A DNA stretch of 64,000 nt from JBBRNH01 sp038230415 (GTDB lineage Bacteria; Bacteroidota; Bacteroidia; Cytophagales; Spirosomataceae): NCBI GenBank assembly GCA_038230415.1, contig JBBRNH010000014.1, positions 17,765-81,764 of the forward strand. Direction: 5' to 3'. How positions within the stretch are numbered: the first letter of the stretch is position 1; every line of letters starts with the position of its first letter. This document shows, piece by piece, positions 14,087 to 24,059 of the stretch. A program made the position numbers and the translations under genes. Below the pieces are notes generated by a model, which was given only the letters and a program-made list of their open reading frames with translations, had not been told where the DNA came from and did no database searches.

Positions 14087-15388
14087 CTAATTCCCCAGAT
14101 TTTTTCCCGCCACAAACCCGGTTGTCCAGGCGTTCTGGAAATTAAAGCCACCCGTAATGCCGTCAACATCAAGCACTTCACCGGCAAAAAACAGGCCGGG
14201 GTGCTGCTGACTTTCGAGCGTTCTGGGGTCGAGGGAGCCGAGGGCGATGCCGCCACAGGTTACAAATTCTTCTTTGAACGTTGTTTTGCCCGATACCTGA
14301 AACTGGTTGTTGGTCAGCGTGTCGAGGAGTTTATTCTGGGCTTTGGCGGGCAGGTCGGCCCAGCGTTGGCCGGGGGCCGCGCCCGCGTTCAGGGCGAAGG
14401 CTTCCCACAACCGGGCGGGCAGGCCAAACGGGTTTTGGCTCGTGACCTGCTTTTTGCCGTTGCCGAGCCGGAACGTTTGCAGCGCGTTGCGGGCCTGCTC
14501 ATCGTTGAGCGTCGGCACCCACCGGATTCGGAGCATAAAACGGTAGTTCAGGTCAGCAAGGTCGCGGGCAGCCCAGGCCGAAAGCCGCAGAATAGCCGGG
14601 CCGCTAAAGCCCCAGTGTGTGAGTAGCACCGGCCCGCGCTGTACCTGTTTGCTACCCGCCACGCTCACGGCGGCATCGGTCACGGCCACACCCGCCAGCG
14701 GCAACAGTGGACTATCCGGCACGTTGAGCGTGAAGAGCGACGGCACGGGCGACACTAATCCATCGGTATCGAGCGCGGGCGGAAGCCAGGCATAACCCGT
14801 CCGTTGCGGATTGCCACCCGTTGCCAACAGCACCCGGTCGGCGGTCACGGTTTCGCCCGTGAGCAGGTGCAACCGCCAGCCGGTTTGGGTGTGGACTTCC
14901 GGGGAAGACAGGCTTTCGGGCGACAACGGGCTTTCGGGCGACATCACATTGTCCGGCGCGTTTGGCTCCAACCGGGCAACACCGCAACTCGTGCGGACTT
15001 CTACGCCAAGCTGCCGGGCCGTGCGCTCCAAGCAGGTGATGATGGTTTCTGAGGAGTTGCTTTCGGGAAACATCCGCCCGTCGGCTTCGGTCTTGAGCCG
15101 AACGCTATGCTGCTCAAACCAGCGCACCGTTGCTGCCGCATCAAACTCGTTGAGCAATGGGCGCAGCCAGCGTTCGCCACGCGGGTAGTGTTTGATTAAC
15201 AGCCGGTTGTCGAAACAGGCGTGGGTGACGTTGCACCGACCCCCGCCCGACACGCGCACCTTGTTGAGGACGGTGCGGTTTTTTTCGTAGATCGTGACGC
15301 GGGCTTTCGGGAAGGTTTCGGCAGCGGTGATGGCCCCGAAAAACCCGGCAGCCCCGCCCCCGATAACGGCAATGTGTAATGACGGCAT
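14087..15388 (-). CDS. HI0933-family FAD-dependent oxidoreductase
   Basis: 433 residues. The N-terminal dinucleotide-binding motif VIGGGAAGFFGA (about 8-19) and VRVSGGGRCNVTH (about 45-57) identify the HI0933/YhiN flavoprotein family. LATGGNPQRTGY and GLFFAGEVLDVDGITGGFNFQNAW near the C-terminus complete the FAD site. The physiological substrate of most members is unknown; BaiN is a bile-acid-associated relative. A Ser-Pro-Glu repeat (about residues 169-183) is a low-complexity loop specific to this copy. Convergent with aroK, 18 bp apart. Confidence 0.85.
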   Translation of the reverse strand: MPSLHIAVIGGGAAGFFGAITAAETFPKARVTIYEKNRTVLNKVRVSGGGRCNVTHACFDNRLLIKHYPRGERWLRPLLNEFDAAATVRWFEQHSVRLKTEADGRMFPESNSSETIITCLERTARQLGVEVRTSCGVARLEPNAPDNVMSPESPLSPESLSSPEVHTQTGWRLHLLTGETVTADRVLLATGGNPQRTGYAWLPPALDTDGLVSPVPSLFTLNVPDSPLLPLAGVAVTDAAVSVAGSKQVQRGPVLLTHWGFSGPAILRLSAWAARDLADLNYRFMLRIRWVPTLNDEQARNALQTFRLGNGKKQVTSQNPFGLPARLWEAFALNAGAAPGQRWADLPAKAQNKLLDTLTNNQFQVSGKTTFKEEFVTCGGIALGSLDPRTLESQQHPGLFFAGEVLDVDGITGGFNFQNAWTTGFVAGKNLGN

Positions 15389-15483
15389 ACGTCAGAAACC
15401 GGAAAAAACGGGTTGGAGTTTCTGACTGCCCTAAATCGGTGGCCGGGTGCGGGCCGGAACCCTTGGCCGGGCAGCAATAGGGG

Positions 15484-16257
15484 TTATACCCAGCCAAACC
15501 GCTCTAACAGCCGTTCTTTGTGCTGCCGGGCCACCGGAATACTCATGCCGTTGGTCAGCACCAAGTACGTGCCTTCGCCCTTGACCAGGCGTTTGATGTG
15601 ATCTAAATTGACAACGTACTGCCGGTGAACGCGCAGAAAGTTCCGGGTTTCGAGCATCTCCTGCACATCGCCGAGGGTTTTGGAGACGAGGTATTTCTCG
15701 CCGGTCTCCAGCACGAAATTGGTGTAGTTACTGTCTGATTCGGCGTAGAGAATCTGGCTTGTTTCCACAAACGTAAGGCCGTTGGCGTGCGGCAACGCCA
15801 TTTTGGTAGGCAGCGTGGCTACGGGCGTACCACCCGGCGCGGGGGCCGGATACCAGGTTCGGAGTAAATCCAACTGCGCCGTACCCACCAATCCCGCCGG
15901 TAAGCTGGCCTGTTCGGCCCGGCGCACGGTGTTGACAAGATCAACGGTGTCAACGGGTTTTAGGAGATAATCCAACGCCGAAAACCGGAACGCCCGCACC
16001 GCATACTGATCGTAGGCCGTTACAAAAACGACCTGAAACGGAATCTCGCTCAACTGCTCCAGCAACTGAAAGCCGTTGAGCATCGGCATCTCGATGTCTA
16101 AGAAAACCAGCGCGGGTTTCAGCGACCGCAGGGCCAGTAACGCCGACGGACTGTCGGTAAATTGTCCCACCACCTCAACCTGCGGGCAGTGCCGGGCCAG
16201 TTGCAGGGCCAGCAACTGCACGTTATCGGGTTCGTCGTCAATCAGGATCGTTCTCAT
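15484..16257 (-). CDS. LytTR response regulator
   Basis: 257 residues: receiver domain (1-120) with acidic pocket DDE at 7-9 and phospho-acceptor Asp54 in FLDIEMP, then a LytTR DNA-binding domain (about 150-255) with the LRVHRQYVVNLDHIK core. It is the partner of the LytS-type kinase encoded just upstream. An inverted repeat separates the two genes. Members of this family activate transcription from paired direct repeats. Confidence 0.9.
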   Translation of the reverse strand: MRTILIDDEPDNVQLLALQLARHCPQVEVVGQFTDSPSALLALRSLKPALVFLDIEMPMLNGFQLLEQLSEIPFQVVFVTAYDQYAVRAFRFSALDYLLKPVDTVDLVNTVRRAEQASLPAGLVGTAQLDLLRTWYPAPAPGGTPVATLPTKMALPHANGLTFVETSQILYAESDSNYTNFVLETGEKYLVSKTLGDVQEMLETRNFLRVHRQYVVNLDHIKRLVKGEGTYLVLTNGMSIPVARQHKERLLERFGWV

Positions 16258-16264
16258 TTTTTGA

Positions 16265-16366
16265 GTGGTCAGTGGTCAGTGGCAAGTTGGCAAGTTGGCT
16301 GGCGCGTCAGTAGGCTTGCGCCAGCCAACTTGCCAACTTGCCAACTTGCCACTGACCACTTGCCAC
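16265..16366. repeat. Inverted repeat of CAAGTTGG octamers between kinase and regulator
   Basis: The left part (16265-16305) and right part (16318-16366) are complementary. Each is built from GTGGTCA and AAGTTGGC units, and the right part has one extra octamer. It lies within the kinase-regulator transcript and may lower expression of the downstream regulator or stabilise the upstream message. Confidence 0.65.
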
Positions 16367-19300
16367 TCATACAGGTATTTCCAGCACAACGGTTGTGCCG
16401 AGGGGTTCGCCATCGGGGGCGACTAAATCCAGAATCCGGGCGTTGGTTTGGGTATTGTAAAGTTCGTTAATCATACGAATACGGTCGGCGGTGGCCTGCA
16501 TCCCGAACGATTTACCCTTGCCCGCCGACTTGCTTTTGAGCGCCGTGGCGCGGGCGCGGCCAATGCCATCGTCTATGATTTCGATGTGCAGCAGTTGGTC
16601 GGTCGGTTGCGACACCGAGACCGTTACCGTGCCGCCGTCGGGCTTGTGCATCAGCCCGTGCCAGATGGCATTCTCCACGTAGGGCTGCAGGAGCAACGGC
16701 GGAATGGTCACAAACTGCTGGTCAATGTCGGGGGCCACCACAATAGCAATCGTTACTTTTTCTTTGAACCGCATGGCTTCCAGGTCGCTGTACAGTTGCA
16801 GGGCTTCGAGTTCATTTTGCAGTGTGATGCGGTCGGCGCGGGAGTTTTCCAGCACGAGCCGGATGAGCCGGGCAAACTTGGTGAGGTAGTCCGAGGCTTT
16901 GTCGGTATCGTTCTGGAGGGTGTATAACTTAATGGAATTGAGACAGTTAAAAATAAAATGCGGGTTCATCTGCGCCCGGAGTGCGGTCATTTCGGTATCG
17001 GCCAGCCGACGCTGATACACCGCATCCTGCTCGCGGAGTTCGGTTTCGTACTGCCGCTGTTCGGCCTGCGCCACCCGTAAATCGGCCCGTGTCTGGATGT
17101 CACGCTGCCGGTAGTGCCACACGGCCCACACCACCGCCCCGGCTAATGCCAGCAGCAAAGCCGCAAACCAGACGGTTTCGTACCAGGCCGGAGCCACCAC
17201 AATCGGCAGCGAGATGGTGCGAATAAACGTGTCGGTTCCGTCCCAGCTTGCCTGCACCCGAAACGTGTACTGCCCGTGCGGAATGTTGGTGTAAACCCCT
17301 TCGCGCCGGGCATCGGCCTCAATCCAGTTGCGGTCGAAACCAACCAATTGATACCGATACCGAATCTGTTCCGGGTGCCGAAACCAGGGCGCGGCAAAGC
17401 TGATACTGAACTGATTTTGGGTGGGCGAGAGGTGAATCCCGGCCACAGAATCGGCGAGAAGTTCGGGGTGAGGATGGTTAAAAATCTGAAAATCAGTGAA
17501 ATGCAACGGTGAATTTTCAGGAACGGCAAACATGGCCCCGGCATCGGCTCCTTTTAGAATCACACCATCGGCCACCGTAATGGGGTAGCCATCGGGCGAA
17601 GGCATAATGCCATAGCGGTTGGTTTTAAACAGCAGTTGGTCAGTTGGCGCGTGTTTGCGGTATTGGCCCGTTGCGGGGTTAAAGAAAAACAGTCCCTCTC
17701 TGGTGGTGAGCCAGAAAATGTGTGCGTGATCTTCCCAAAACAAAATAATATGGTTTGGCGGGGCGGCAGAACCCGTTCCTGACGTGCTGAACAACACCGA
17801 TTTGCCGTGCTGATTGACCCGAACCATACCGTGCCACAGGGTAGCAATCCAGAGGTTATTCCGGTAGTCCTGCCGTATGTCGCTCAGGATATTGGTGGGC
17901 AGGGTGTTTGGCTGGCCCGGCTGGTTCAGAAACTGCGTTGCTTGCCCGGTTTGTTTGTCATCAATCCTGAACAGCCCCTGCCCGCCCGAACAAATCCAAA
18001 GCACACCGTTGTGGTCGCGGCAGAGGGCCTCGATGTTTTGCGCTTCCAGCCGCCCCGTGCCAAGCCGGATAGACTCGACCCGCCCGGTCTTGACCCAGTA
18101 CCGATACAGCCGTTGCTGCCCGGCCCACAGCACCGGCTGCCCGGCACTGGTGTCAGCAATGATGAGGGCATTGGCCCCGATATCGCGAAACTGATTGGCG
18201 GCTTCATCGGTCCCGGTAACGGGCAGTTTTTTGATGCGGTTCGTCCGTGCATCGAGCAAATAAAGTCCGTTATATGACAGTAAGAAAACCTGATTACCAA
18301 CGAGTTGAAGTCGTTTCAGGCCGCTTTTCAGCAAATCGGACGGCAGGGCAATCGTAGCCATAATCCGGCGTTGGGTGGTGTCGTAGCGGGCAATTCGGTC
18401 GGTAAATTCGAGCCAAAAGTCTCCGCGTTTGTCCTGCTCGGCCCGGATAATACCGCGTATTGGCTGTCCGGCCCGACCGGGCCGGGCTGCGTTCAGTCGC
18501 GTTCGGCTCAAAACCGGGTATCGGCGCAGACCCGCATCGGGCGTTTGGCTGTATTTCAGGATACCCCGGCTGGTGCTGATCCAGACCAAGCCGTTGCGGT
18601 CGGGGTGGGCATACTCAATAGTGAGTTTCTCGGTGGGGGTAGTTTTTAGCGGAATAGACTGGGTGGTGTTGGTGCGCGGATTATACCGAAACAGCCCCTG
18701 CCCGGAGTTGGCAACCCACAGCAGTCCGGTTTTATCCGTGAACAAACTCATGGCGTAAGTAGCATTATCCCAATCGGTGGGGCGGGTGGTGATGGGCAGG
18801 GGCGTTATCTGCCCGGTGCGTTTATCGAGCCGACATACGCCCAACGCCAACGACCCAAAATAGAGTATGTTACCCGACTTGTCTAATGCAAAACTGCCAA
18901 CGGCATTCCCAAACGGCACATTCGGTGGAAGGACTGGCTGCATATTGTATTTTTCAAATCGCTGTTTATCAGGCCAGTAGCGCAGTAATCCGCTTTGTTC
19001 GGTGCCGAGCCACAGGCTGCCGTCGGGATCGGCCATGATGTCGTAAATCCCCTGACTGGCGGCATCGGATATGGTTTTAGGCCAGCGAAAAACCGTAAAC
19101 CGATTCTGGCGCGGGTCGAACCGAATCAGCCCCGAATCGCGCCCGCCGAGCCAGACGATACCGGCGTTGTCGGTTTCTATGGCGTATAACTCGTTGGTTG
19201 GCAACGAGTTGGAGTTGGTCGGGTTGTGGGTGTAGTTGGTGAAGGCCGCACTGTCGGGGGCATATGGATTGAACCGGCTCATGCCCTCGTCGAACAGGGC

Positions 19301-19615
19301 CAGAAATAGCTCGCCCGTTGGTGATTCCCGGATTTCCTTCACGCTGTTGCCACCCAGCGAACGGGGTTGCCCCGGCTGATGGTGGTAATGTTTGTAGTTG
19401 ATGCCGTCGTACCGAACGAGGCCCTTGCTGGTGGCAAACCAGATAAACCCGCGCCTATCGGGCCAGACAGAAAACGTGCGGGCGGCAGTGGTTTCGTCGG
19501 ACTGGTAGGCCGAGACGCGCAAATCGGTGATGTTGAGCAGTTCCGTCGGCGACTGCGCCCGAACTACGCCCAACACGCTGATCCACAACCAACAACCAAG
19601 AATGTACCTACGCAT
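16367..19615 (-). CDS. Two-component propeller sensor histidine kinase (LytS type)
   Basis: 1082 residues from the ATG at 19615. The ATG at 19639 adds eight residues before what looks like the true signal peptide MRRYILGCWLWISVLGVVRAQ. The periplasmic part has many Reg_prop blades (G-x-LWxGT-like motifs such as LWLGTEQSGLLRY and IWISTSRGILKY), then a Y_Y_Y domain (about 725-795). A membrane helix (about 812-835), a short coiled coil and a LytS-type kinase domain follow, with the His in QMNPHFIFNCLNS (near residue 883) and the ATP lid GIGRARA. The layout is that of sensors of carbohydrate or envelope signals. Its regulator is the next gene. Confidence 0.9.
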   Translation of the reverse strand: MRRYILGCWLWISVLGVVRAQSPTELLNITDLRVSAYQSDETTAARTFSVWPDRRGFIWFATSKGLVRYDGINYKHYHHQPGQPRSLGGNSVKEIRESPTGELFLALFDEGMSRFNPYAPDSAAFTNYTHNPTNSNSLPTNELYAIETDNAGIVWLGGRDSGLIRFDPRQNRFTVFRWPKTISDAASQGIYDIMADPDGSLWLGTEQSGLLRYWPDKQRFEKYNMQPVLPPNVPFGNAVGSFALDKSGNILYFGSLALGVCRLDKRTGQITPLPITTRPTDWDNATYAMSLFTDKTGLLWVANSGQGLFRYNPRTNTTQSIPLKTTPTEKLTIEYAHPDRNGLVWISTSRGILKYSQTPDAGLRRYPVLSRTRLNAARPGRAGQPIRGIIRAEQDKRGDFWLEFTDRIARYDTTQRRIMATIALPSDLLKSGLKRLQLVGNQVFLLSYNGLYLLDARTNRIKKLPVTGTDEAANQFRDIGANALIIADTSAGQPVLWAGQQRLYRYWVKTGRVESIRLGTGRLEAQNIEALCRDHNGVLWICSGGQGLFRIDDKQTGQATQFLNQPGQPNTLPTNILSDIRQDYRNNLWIATLWHGMVRVNQHGKSVLFSTSGTGSAAPPNHIILFWEDHAHIFWLTTREGLFFFNPATGQYRKHAPTDQLLFKTNRYGIMPSPDGYPITVADGVILKGADAGAMFAVPENSPLHFTDFQIFNHPHPELLADSVAGIHLSPTQNQFSISFAAPWFRHPEQIRYRYQLVGFDRNWIEADARREGVYTNIPHGQYTFRVQASWDGTDTFIRTISLPIVVAPAWYETVWFAALLLALAGAVVWAVWHYRQRDIQTRADLRVAQAEQRQYETELREQDAVYQRRLADTEMTALRAQMNPHFIFNCLNSIKLYTLQNDTDKASDYLTKFARLIRLVLENSRADRITLQNELEALQLYSDLEAMRFKEKVTIAIVVAPDIDQQFVTIPPLLLQPYVENAIWHGLMHKPDGGTVTVSVSQPTDQLLHIEIIDDGIGRARATALKSKSAGKGKSFGMQATADRIRMINELYNTQTNARILDLVAPDGEPLGTTVVLEIPV

Positions 19616-19900
19616 CGTATTTGATTTGGCTCGCGCCACGATTTAGTCGGCAACCTACCGAAAGCGCATGACAGTTGGTAGTACCGATTGAGCCAATGGC
19701 CGGTTTGGTTGCGTGAACGGCTCATTTTTCGCGTGAACACCTATTCTGGCCCGCGCTTACCGTTCCCTCAATCGCTCAACAAAACCGGGCCTTCACGCGA
19801 AAATCAGGCTACTTACTCAAAAGCAGGTGCATCTGTGTTTGCGCCCGCTGATGTTTGTCCGACTAACCGAGCGAAACCAATCAAAACCAAAACAAAACCA

Positions 19901-20392
19901 ATGAAAACCAACCTGATTCTTGCCCTGCTGCTGACCGTCTCAGCCCTGACCACCACCGTTCGCGCCCAAACAACCGGAACGCCGGACTCTGACAAGACCG
20001 CTATCAATAAAGTGGTTGCCGACTCGCGGGTGGCCTTCGACAAACGCGACCTGAACGCCTTTGCCAGCCTATTTCTGAACTCGCCCGATTTGTATTACCA
20101 AATCCTGACCGGCGATCAGCAGATGATTGTCGCGCACGGCATCGAGAACATGAAAAAGATGGTCGGTGGCTATTTTAAGTCTGTGCCAACACCGGCCATG
20201 CCGGGCAGCTATGCCGTAACGGATGTGCGGGTTTTGGTGCGGGGCAACACCGCCTACGTGACGGGTAACGGTCAGGAAGACAAGGCCATGAGCCGCGATT
20301 TTGTGACGCTCGAAAAAACCGATGGTGCCTGGAAGATTACGTCATTGATCGGCACGTATTACGGCACCGGAAAATTTACCGAAGTGAAATAA
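19901..20392 (+). CDS. Secreted SnoaL/NTF2-like protein
   Basis: 163 residues from ATG 19901, which begins a clear signal peptide (MKTNLILALLLTVSALTTTVRAQ). In-frame codons upstream of it encode unconserved sequence. The mature part has an NTF2-like cone fold pattern: DKTAINKVVADSRVAFDKRDLNAFASLF, then VRVLVRGNTAYVTGNGQED and AWKITSLIGTYYGTG. Members bind small molecules or act as isomerases; no catalytic residues are certain here. A related secreted protein starts at 22615, so this rightward block holds two relatives. An AAACCAA-rich leader precedes both starts. Confidence 0.75.
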   Translation: MKTNLILALLLTVSALTTTVRAQTTGTPDSDKTAINKVVADSRVAFDKRDLNAFASLFLNSPDLYYQILTGDQQMIVAHGIENMKKMVGGYFKSVPTPAMPGSYAVTDVRVLVRGNTAYVTGNGQEDKAMSRDFVTLEKTDGAWKITSLIGTYYGTGKFTEVK

Positions 20393-20405
20393 ATACCCCG
20401 ATACC

Positions 20406-21587
20406 ATGACCAATAACCCAACATACCTCACCAACCTCACGCCGTTGCGGGGCATTGCGGCCCTGATTGTGCTGCTGTTTCACTTCGATTTGTTCTGGGG
20501 CGGGCCGTTTGCCGGTACGCTCTTTGCCACCGACACCACGCTGTTCGTAAAAAAAGGCTATCTGTTGGTTGATTTCTTCTTTGTGCTGAGCGGCTTCATT
20601 ATGTGCCACGTATATGGCGCATCGTTCCTATCGTCGGTGAGTCGGGGCGGGTTCTGGCAGTTTATGAACGCGCGGTTTGCCCGCATCTACCCACTCCATA
20701 TTTTCACATTACTCTGGGCCATTCTGCTCTTTGCGGCCATCATATACACCAACTTTCCGCTCGATGCCCGCGAGAAATCGGTGTTCAATGGCTGGGCCAT
20801 TCCGTCGCACGTGGTCATGTTGCAGGCGATGGGTTTTTACCCCGGCTACACCTGGAACGGCCCGTCGTGGACAATCAGCGTGGAGTGGTGGATGTACGTG
20901 CTGTTTACGTTTTTGTACGGCCCTGTGTCGCGGCTGACCAATTGGGGCCGGGTGGCGGTGGTGGCGGTGTTGCTTGGCGGCTACGCTGTGCTGGTGTACG
21001 TCCTGAACACGTTCCCAAAGTATCCCTGGCATCATTCGCTGAACATTCCGCCGTTTATGGGCGGAGCTTTTGCGCGGTGTGTGCTGAGTTTCTGCGTCGG
21101 GATGGTGTTTCACGGCCTGTTTCGGCAAGGCTGGGGCAAGTCCTGGTTAGCAAACGGCTACGCAACGGTTGGTTTTGCGGGGGCAATGGCGGTTTCGATG
21201 CACCTCGGCTGGTCAGATATGATCACCGTCGGCACGTTTCCGTTCATTATTCTCTCGGCGGGATACGGCTCTGCAAACGTCAATAAGTTTCTGATAACCA
21301 GGCCAATGCAACGCTTGGGGGATTTATCATTCTCGATTTACCTGACCAACGAAGTCATTTTTGATTCGGGCCGGGTGATTCGGTACGCGCTGGGTTTGCC
21401 CATCAAGCCGGCCAACGTGTTGTATCCCGAAGTCTGGCTGTGGTGCATCGGCTGGCTGACGATGGTGGTGCTGGTGTCAGAACTCACCTATCGCTTCATC
21501 GAGGTTCCGGCCCGCAAAGCCCTGAACGCCCGGTTTCAGAAGCCGGTGGTGCAGACAATGGCCGTTGCTGATTTTCAGGGGGTGTAG
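20406..21587 (+). CDS. Acyltransferase 3 family membrane protein
   Basis: 393 residues with about ten membrane helices. LTPLRGIAALIVLLFHFD at the N-terminus carries the conserved Arg and the catalytic-type His. GYLLVDFFFVLSGFIM, FARIYPLHIF and WNGPSWTISVEWWMYVLF follow as in the OafA/acyltransferase-3 family, which O-acetylates or acylates surface glycans and other extracytoplasmic substrates. It starts 13 bp after the SnoaL-like gene. The acceptor here is unknown. Confidence 0.85.
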   Translation: MTNNPTYLTNLTPLRGIAALIVLLFHFDLFWGGPFAGTLFATDTTLFVKKGYLLVDFFFVLSGFIMCHVYGASFLSSVSRGGFWQFMNARFARIYPLHIFTLLWAILLFAAIIYTNFPLDAREKSVFNGWAIPSHVVMLQAMGFYPGYTWNGPSWTISVEWWMYVLFTFLYGPVSRLTNWGRVAVVAVLLGGYAVLVYVLNTFPKYPWHHSLNIPPFMGGAFARCVLSFCVGMVFHGLFRQGWGKSWLANGYATVGFAGAMAVSMHLGWSDMITVGTFPFIILSAGYGSANVNKFLITRPMQRLGDLSFSIYLTNEVIFDSGRVIRYALGLPIKPANVLYPEVWLWCIGWLTMVVLVSELTYRFIEVPARKALNARFQKPVVQTMAVADFQGV

Positions 21588-21745
21588 TAGCCCGGTACGG
21601 TGCGGTCAGTAAGCGAATGAAGCAGGTAGTTTGCCGCTTATTAAATCAGGTATTTCTACTGACTCAGCCGAGAATTAACTGTATCAGTTTTGTGCTGATA
21701 ATGGTCATTATCAAGTGATTAAACCAACTTAAACCAATTACCACA

Positions 21746-22498
21746 ATGAAAAATCTCCTGTTTATCTGTTTGATACCGGCACTCATACTGGCCGGTTGCA
21801 GCAAAAGCGATACCACCGACCCTAACCCGACCTACAAAGGCACGGAACAGGTACTCGGCAGCGGAAAGGTTTATACATACATGGCCTTCACCGGCGACAA
21901 GCCAACGGCCATCGGCATGACCCTGACCAAGGGCGCGTTGGAAAACCTCTCGCACAGCGGTGCTACGAGCCTGATTCTGGCCCTCCCTGCCGAAGCCGTT
22001 GGCAAAACCCCGTTTGACCACCTGTACCTCGACTTTTCGCACACCGGCCACGAGCCGCCGGGCATCTATGACGTGGCCCACTTCGACGTGCATTTTATGA
22101 TGCAGCCCAACGCCGAACGGTCGGTCATTCCGCCCTACGCGCCCAACACGGCGGCTAAGTTTGACAACCTGCCGCCCGATGGTATCATGCCTAAACCGTA
22201 TTTCCGGCTACCCGCCGGGGTGCCCCTCATGGGTGTTCACTGGGCCAACCCCACCTCACCCGAACTGAACGGCCAGAAATTTACCGAAACGCTGATTATG
22301 GGGTCTTACGATGGCAAAATGACGTTCATCGAGCCGATGATTACCCTCGCGCTGCTGCAAGCCAAGCCCGCCCTGACCAAGCCCGTGCCGATGCCCGCCA
22401 AGTTTGCCAAAGCCGGGTACTACCCGGCCACGTACAGTATCAAACAAGTCGGCGACGATATTCAGATTAGCTTGGATGGGCTAACGCTGATGCAATAA
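21746..22498 (+). CDS. Lipoprotein, DUF5602/TTHB210-like
   Basis: 250 residues with a lipoprotein signal (LILAGC, Cys at about 17). The mature part has DHLYLDFSHTGHEPPGIY and HFDVHFMM, where clustered His residues could bind a metal, and a C-terminal domain with SYDGKMTFIEPMITLALL. The pattern matches the DUF5602/TTHB210-like family of unknown function. It stands alone between an acyltransferase and a SnoaL-like gene, with about 160 bp in front. Confidence 0.65.
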   Translation: MKNLLFICLIPALILAGCSKSDTTDPNPTYKGTEQVLGSGKVYTYMAFTGDKPTAIGMTLTKGALENLSHSGATSLILALPAEAVGKTPFDHLYLDFSHTGHEPPGIYDVAHFDVHFMMQPNAERSVIPPYAPNTAAKFDNLPPDGIMPKPYFRLPAGVPLMGVHWANPTSPELNGQKFTETLIMGSYDGKMTFIEPMITLALLQAKPALTKPVPMPAKFAKAGYYPATYSIKQVGDDIQISLDGLTLMQ

Positions 22499-22521
22499 AA
22501 CCGAATGTTACACCGCTCATT

Positions 22522-22547
22522 CCCGGTCTGTATCTTCACAGACCGGG
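22522..22547. repeat. REP-like hairpin with GTCTGT-ATCTTC-ACAGAC core
   Basis: A 10-bp stem CCCGGTCTGT/ACAGACCGGG with loop ATCTTC, 24 bp after a stop codon. The same CGGTCTGTRTCTTCACAGACCG unit recurs twice near 38730-38800. Confidence 0.6.
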
Positions 22548-22614
22548 GCAATAACGTTGCCAGTCGGTTACTGCGGCCTGTGCCTGAAATCAATCAAAAC
22601 CAAGTCCAAACCCA

Positions 22615-23076
22615 ATGAAAACCCTGATTCTTACCCTTGCCCTCTCAGCCGCTGCACTCATGGCAACCCCAAGTATTGTTCGCGCCCAATCAGGGACGGA
22701 TGAAACCGCCATCAAAGCCACCATTGATGGCGAAACGAACGCCTACCAGGCCGCCGACTACAAAACGTATCAGGGCTATTGGGCCAAAGTTCCCTATGCT
22801 TCGTTCGTCGTGAACGGTCAGCAATACGTGGGCGATGCACTCTGGAAGGCAGCAGACGGGATGTTTGCCGCTGCCAAGCCCATGAACGTCAATACCGTTC
22901 GCACCGGCTGGAACATCCGGGCGGTGGGCAACACGGCCTTTGTGACGTTTGCACAACGCGACGAAAATCTGGACACCAAATCTGTCTCTGAAACCGCCGA
23001 AGCCCGCTACTTAGAGAAGATAAACGGCAACTGGAAAATTGTGAACGTAACGGTGGTGGCTAAACCAACCAAGTAG
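22615..23076 (+). CDS. Secreted SnoaL/DUF4440-like protein
   Basis: 153 residues with a signal peptide ending IVRAQ. The mature part ETAIKATIDGETNAYQAADYKTYQGYW ... GNTAFVTFAQRDEN ... RYLEKINGNWKIVNVTVV is the NTF2-like/DUF4440 pattern. It is related to the protein at 19901, and both share an AAACCAA-type leader. Likely periplasmic. The ligand or reaction is unknown. Confidence 0.75.
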   Translation: MKTLILTLALSAAALMATPSIVRAQSGTDETAIKATIDGETNAYQAADYKTYQGYWAKVPYASFVVNGQQYVGDALWKAADGMFAAAKPMNVNTVRTGWNIRAVGNTAFVTFAQRDENLDTKSVSETAEARYLEKINGNWKIVNVTVVAKPTK

Positions 23077-23077
23077 A

Positions 23078-23143
23078 GACGTGTCTTCACGTCTTCTCCT
23101 TCACGTGTCTTCACGTCTCCTCCTTCATCTGTCTTCACGTCTA
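23078..23143 (+). repeat. Three tandem 24-bp GTGTCTTCACGTCT repeats
   Basis: Units begin at 23078, 23102 and 23126. Units 1 and 2 contain CACGTGTCTTCACGT or ACGTGTCTTCACGT, which can fold on a TCTT loop. The array sits between the SnoaL-like and cytochrome genes and is too short and regular to be a CRISPR. Confidence 0.7.
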
Positions 23144-23158
23144 AAACCCCCAAATCAA

Positions 23159-24043
23159 ATGAACAAATTTCTCACTATTCTGAGATGGGCAGGCATCAGC
23201 CTTGTTACCGTTGTGCTGCTGGCCCTTGCCGTTGTGTATGGCGTGAGCGAATACAAACTCACCCAAACGTATACCAATGTGCCGTTACTGGCTATTGCTG
23301 TGCCGCACGATGCGGCATCGGTGGCCGAGGGAAAGCGGTTGGTGGGCGTGTATCACTGCGGCAGTTGTCATGGAAAAAACTATGCCGGGCAGACGTTCCT
23401 GAACGTGCCAAACGTGGCCCGGATCATTTCGTCTAACATCACGGCCAAAATCCCGGCCTACTCTGACCCCGAACTGGCGCGGGTGATTCGCCACGCCGTG
23501 AAGCGCGACGGGCATAATGCCGAGATGTTTGCCTCCGGTATGTACACCCCCATCACCGATGCCGATATGGGCAAGATGATTGGCTACCTCCGCACCCTGA
23601 AACCCGTAATTACGGCGGATACGCTGGGCGAAACCTCGTTCGGGCCAATCGGTCGCGGGATTATTCTGGCCGGGCAGTTTCCGATTATGGCCGAAGCCAT
23701 TGACCACAAAAACATCCCTGACTATGGGCGGGACACCACGCTCGCGGGCCGGGGTAAATACCTGACCATGACCGTCTGTAGTGGCTGTCATGGCGGGCCA
23801 ACGCTGCAGGGCAGCAACGAACACGGTATGAACGCCCCCGCCCTGATTATTGCCACCGCCTACAAACCGGCGGCTTTCCGGCATTTTCTGCAAACGGGCG
23901 AAGGCGGTTTGACCAAAAAAGACTGCGGCATGATGTCGGTGATGGCACGGGAGTATCTTTATAACCTGACCGACACGGAGAGCGACGCTATTTATGCCTA
24001 TCTGCAAACGCTGCCGAACCAGAAAACGGTGGCGGGCCGGTAA
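23159..24043 (+). CDS. Di-haem c-type cytochrome
   Basis: 294 residues from ATG 23159. Codons upstream translate the 24-bp repeats and are excluded. An N-terminal membrane anchor (about 8-28) leads to two cytochrome c domains with haem sites CGSCH (67-71) and CSGCH (207-211). Methionines such as MYTPITDADM and MMSVMARE are candidate axial ligands. It probably carries electrons in the periplasm, as do subunits of alcohol or sugar dehydrogenases, but no dehydrogenase is adjacent. Confidence 0.85.
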   Translation: MNKFLTILRWAGISLVTVVLLALAVVYGVSEYKLTQTYTNVPLLAIAVPHDAASVAEGKRLVGVYHCGSCHGKNYAGQTFLNVPNVARIISSNITAKIPAYSDPELARVIRHAVKRDGHNAEMFASGMYTPITDADMGKMIGYLRTLKPVITADTLGETSFGPIGRGIILAGQFPIMAEAIDHKNIPDYGRDTTLAGRGKYLTMTVCSGCHGGPTLQGSNEHGMNAPALIIATAYKPAAFRHFLQTGEGGLTKKDCGMMSVMAREYLYNLTDTESDAIYAYLQTLPNQKTVAGR

Positions 24044-24059
24044 AGCAGGCTCTAACCCG

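Noticed and set aside
23078..23143. Possible CRISPR array
   Set aside because: Units are 24 bp directly abutting with no unique spacers, and no cas gene is present in the window.
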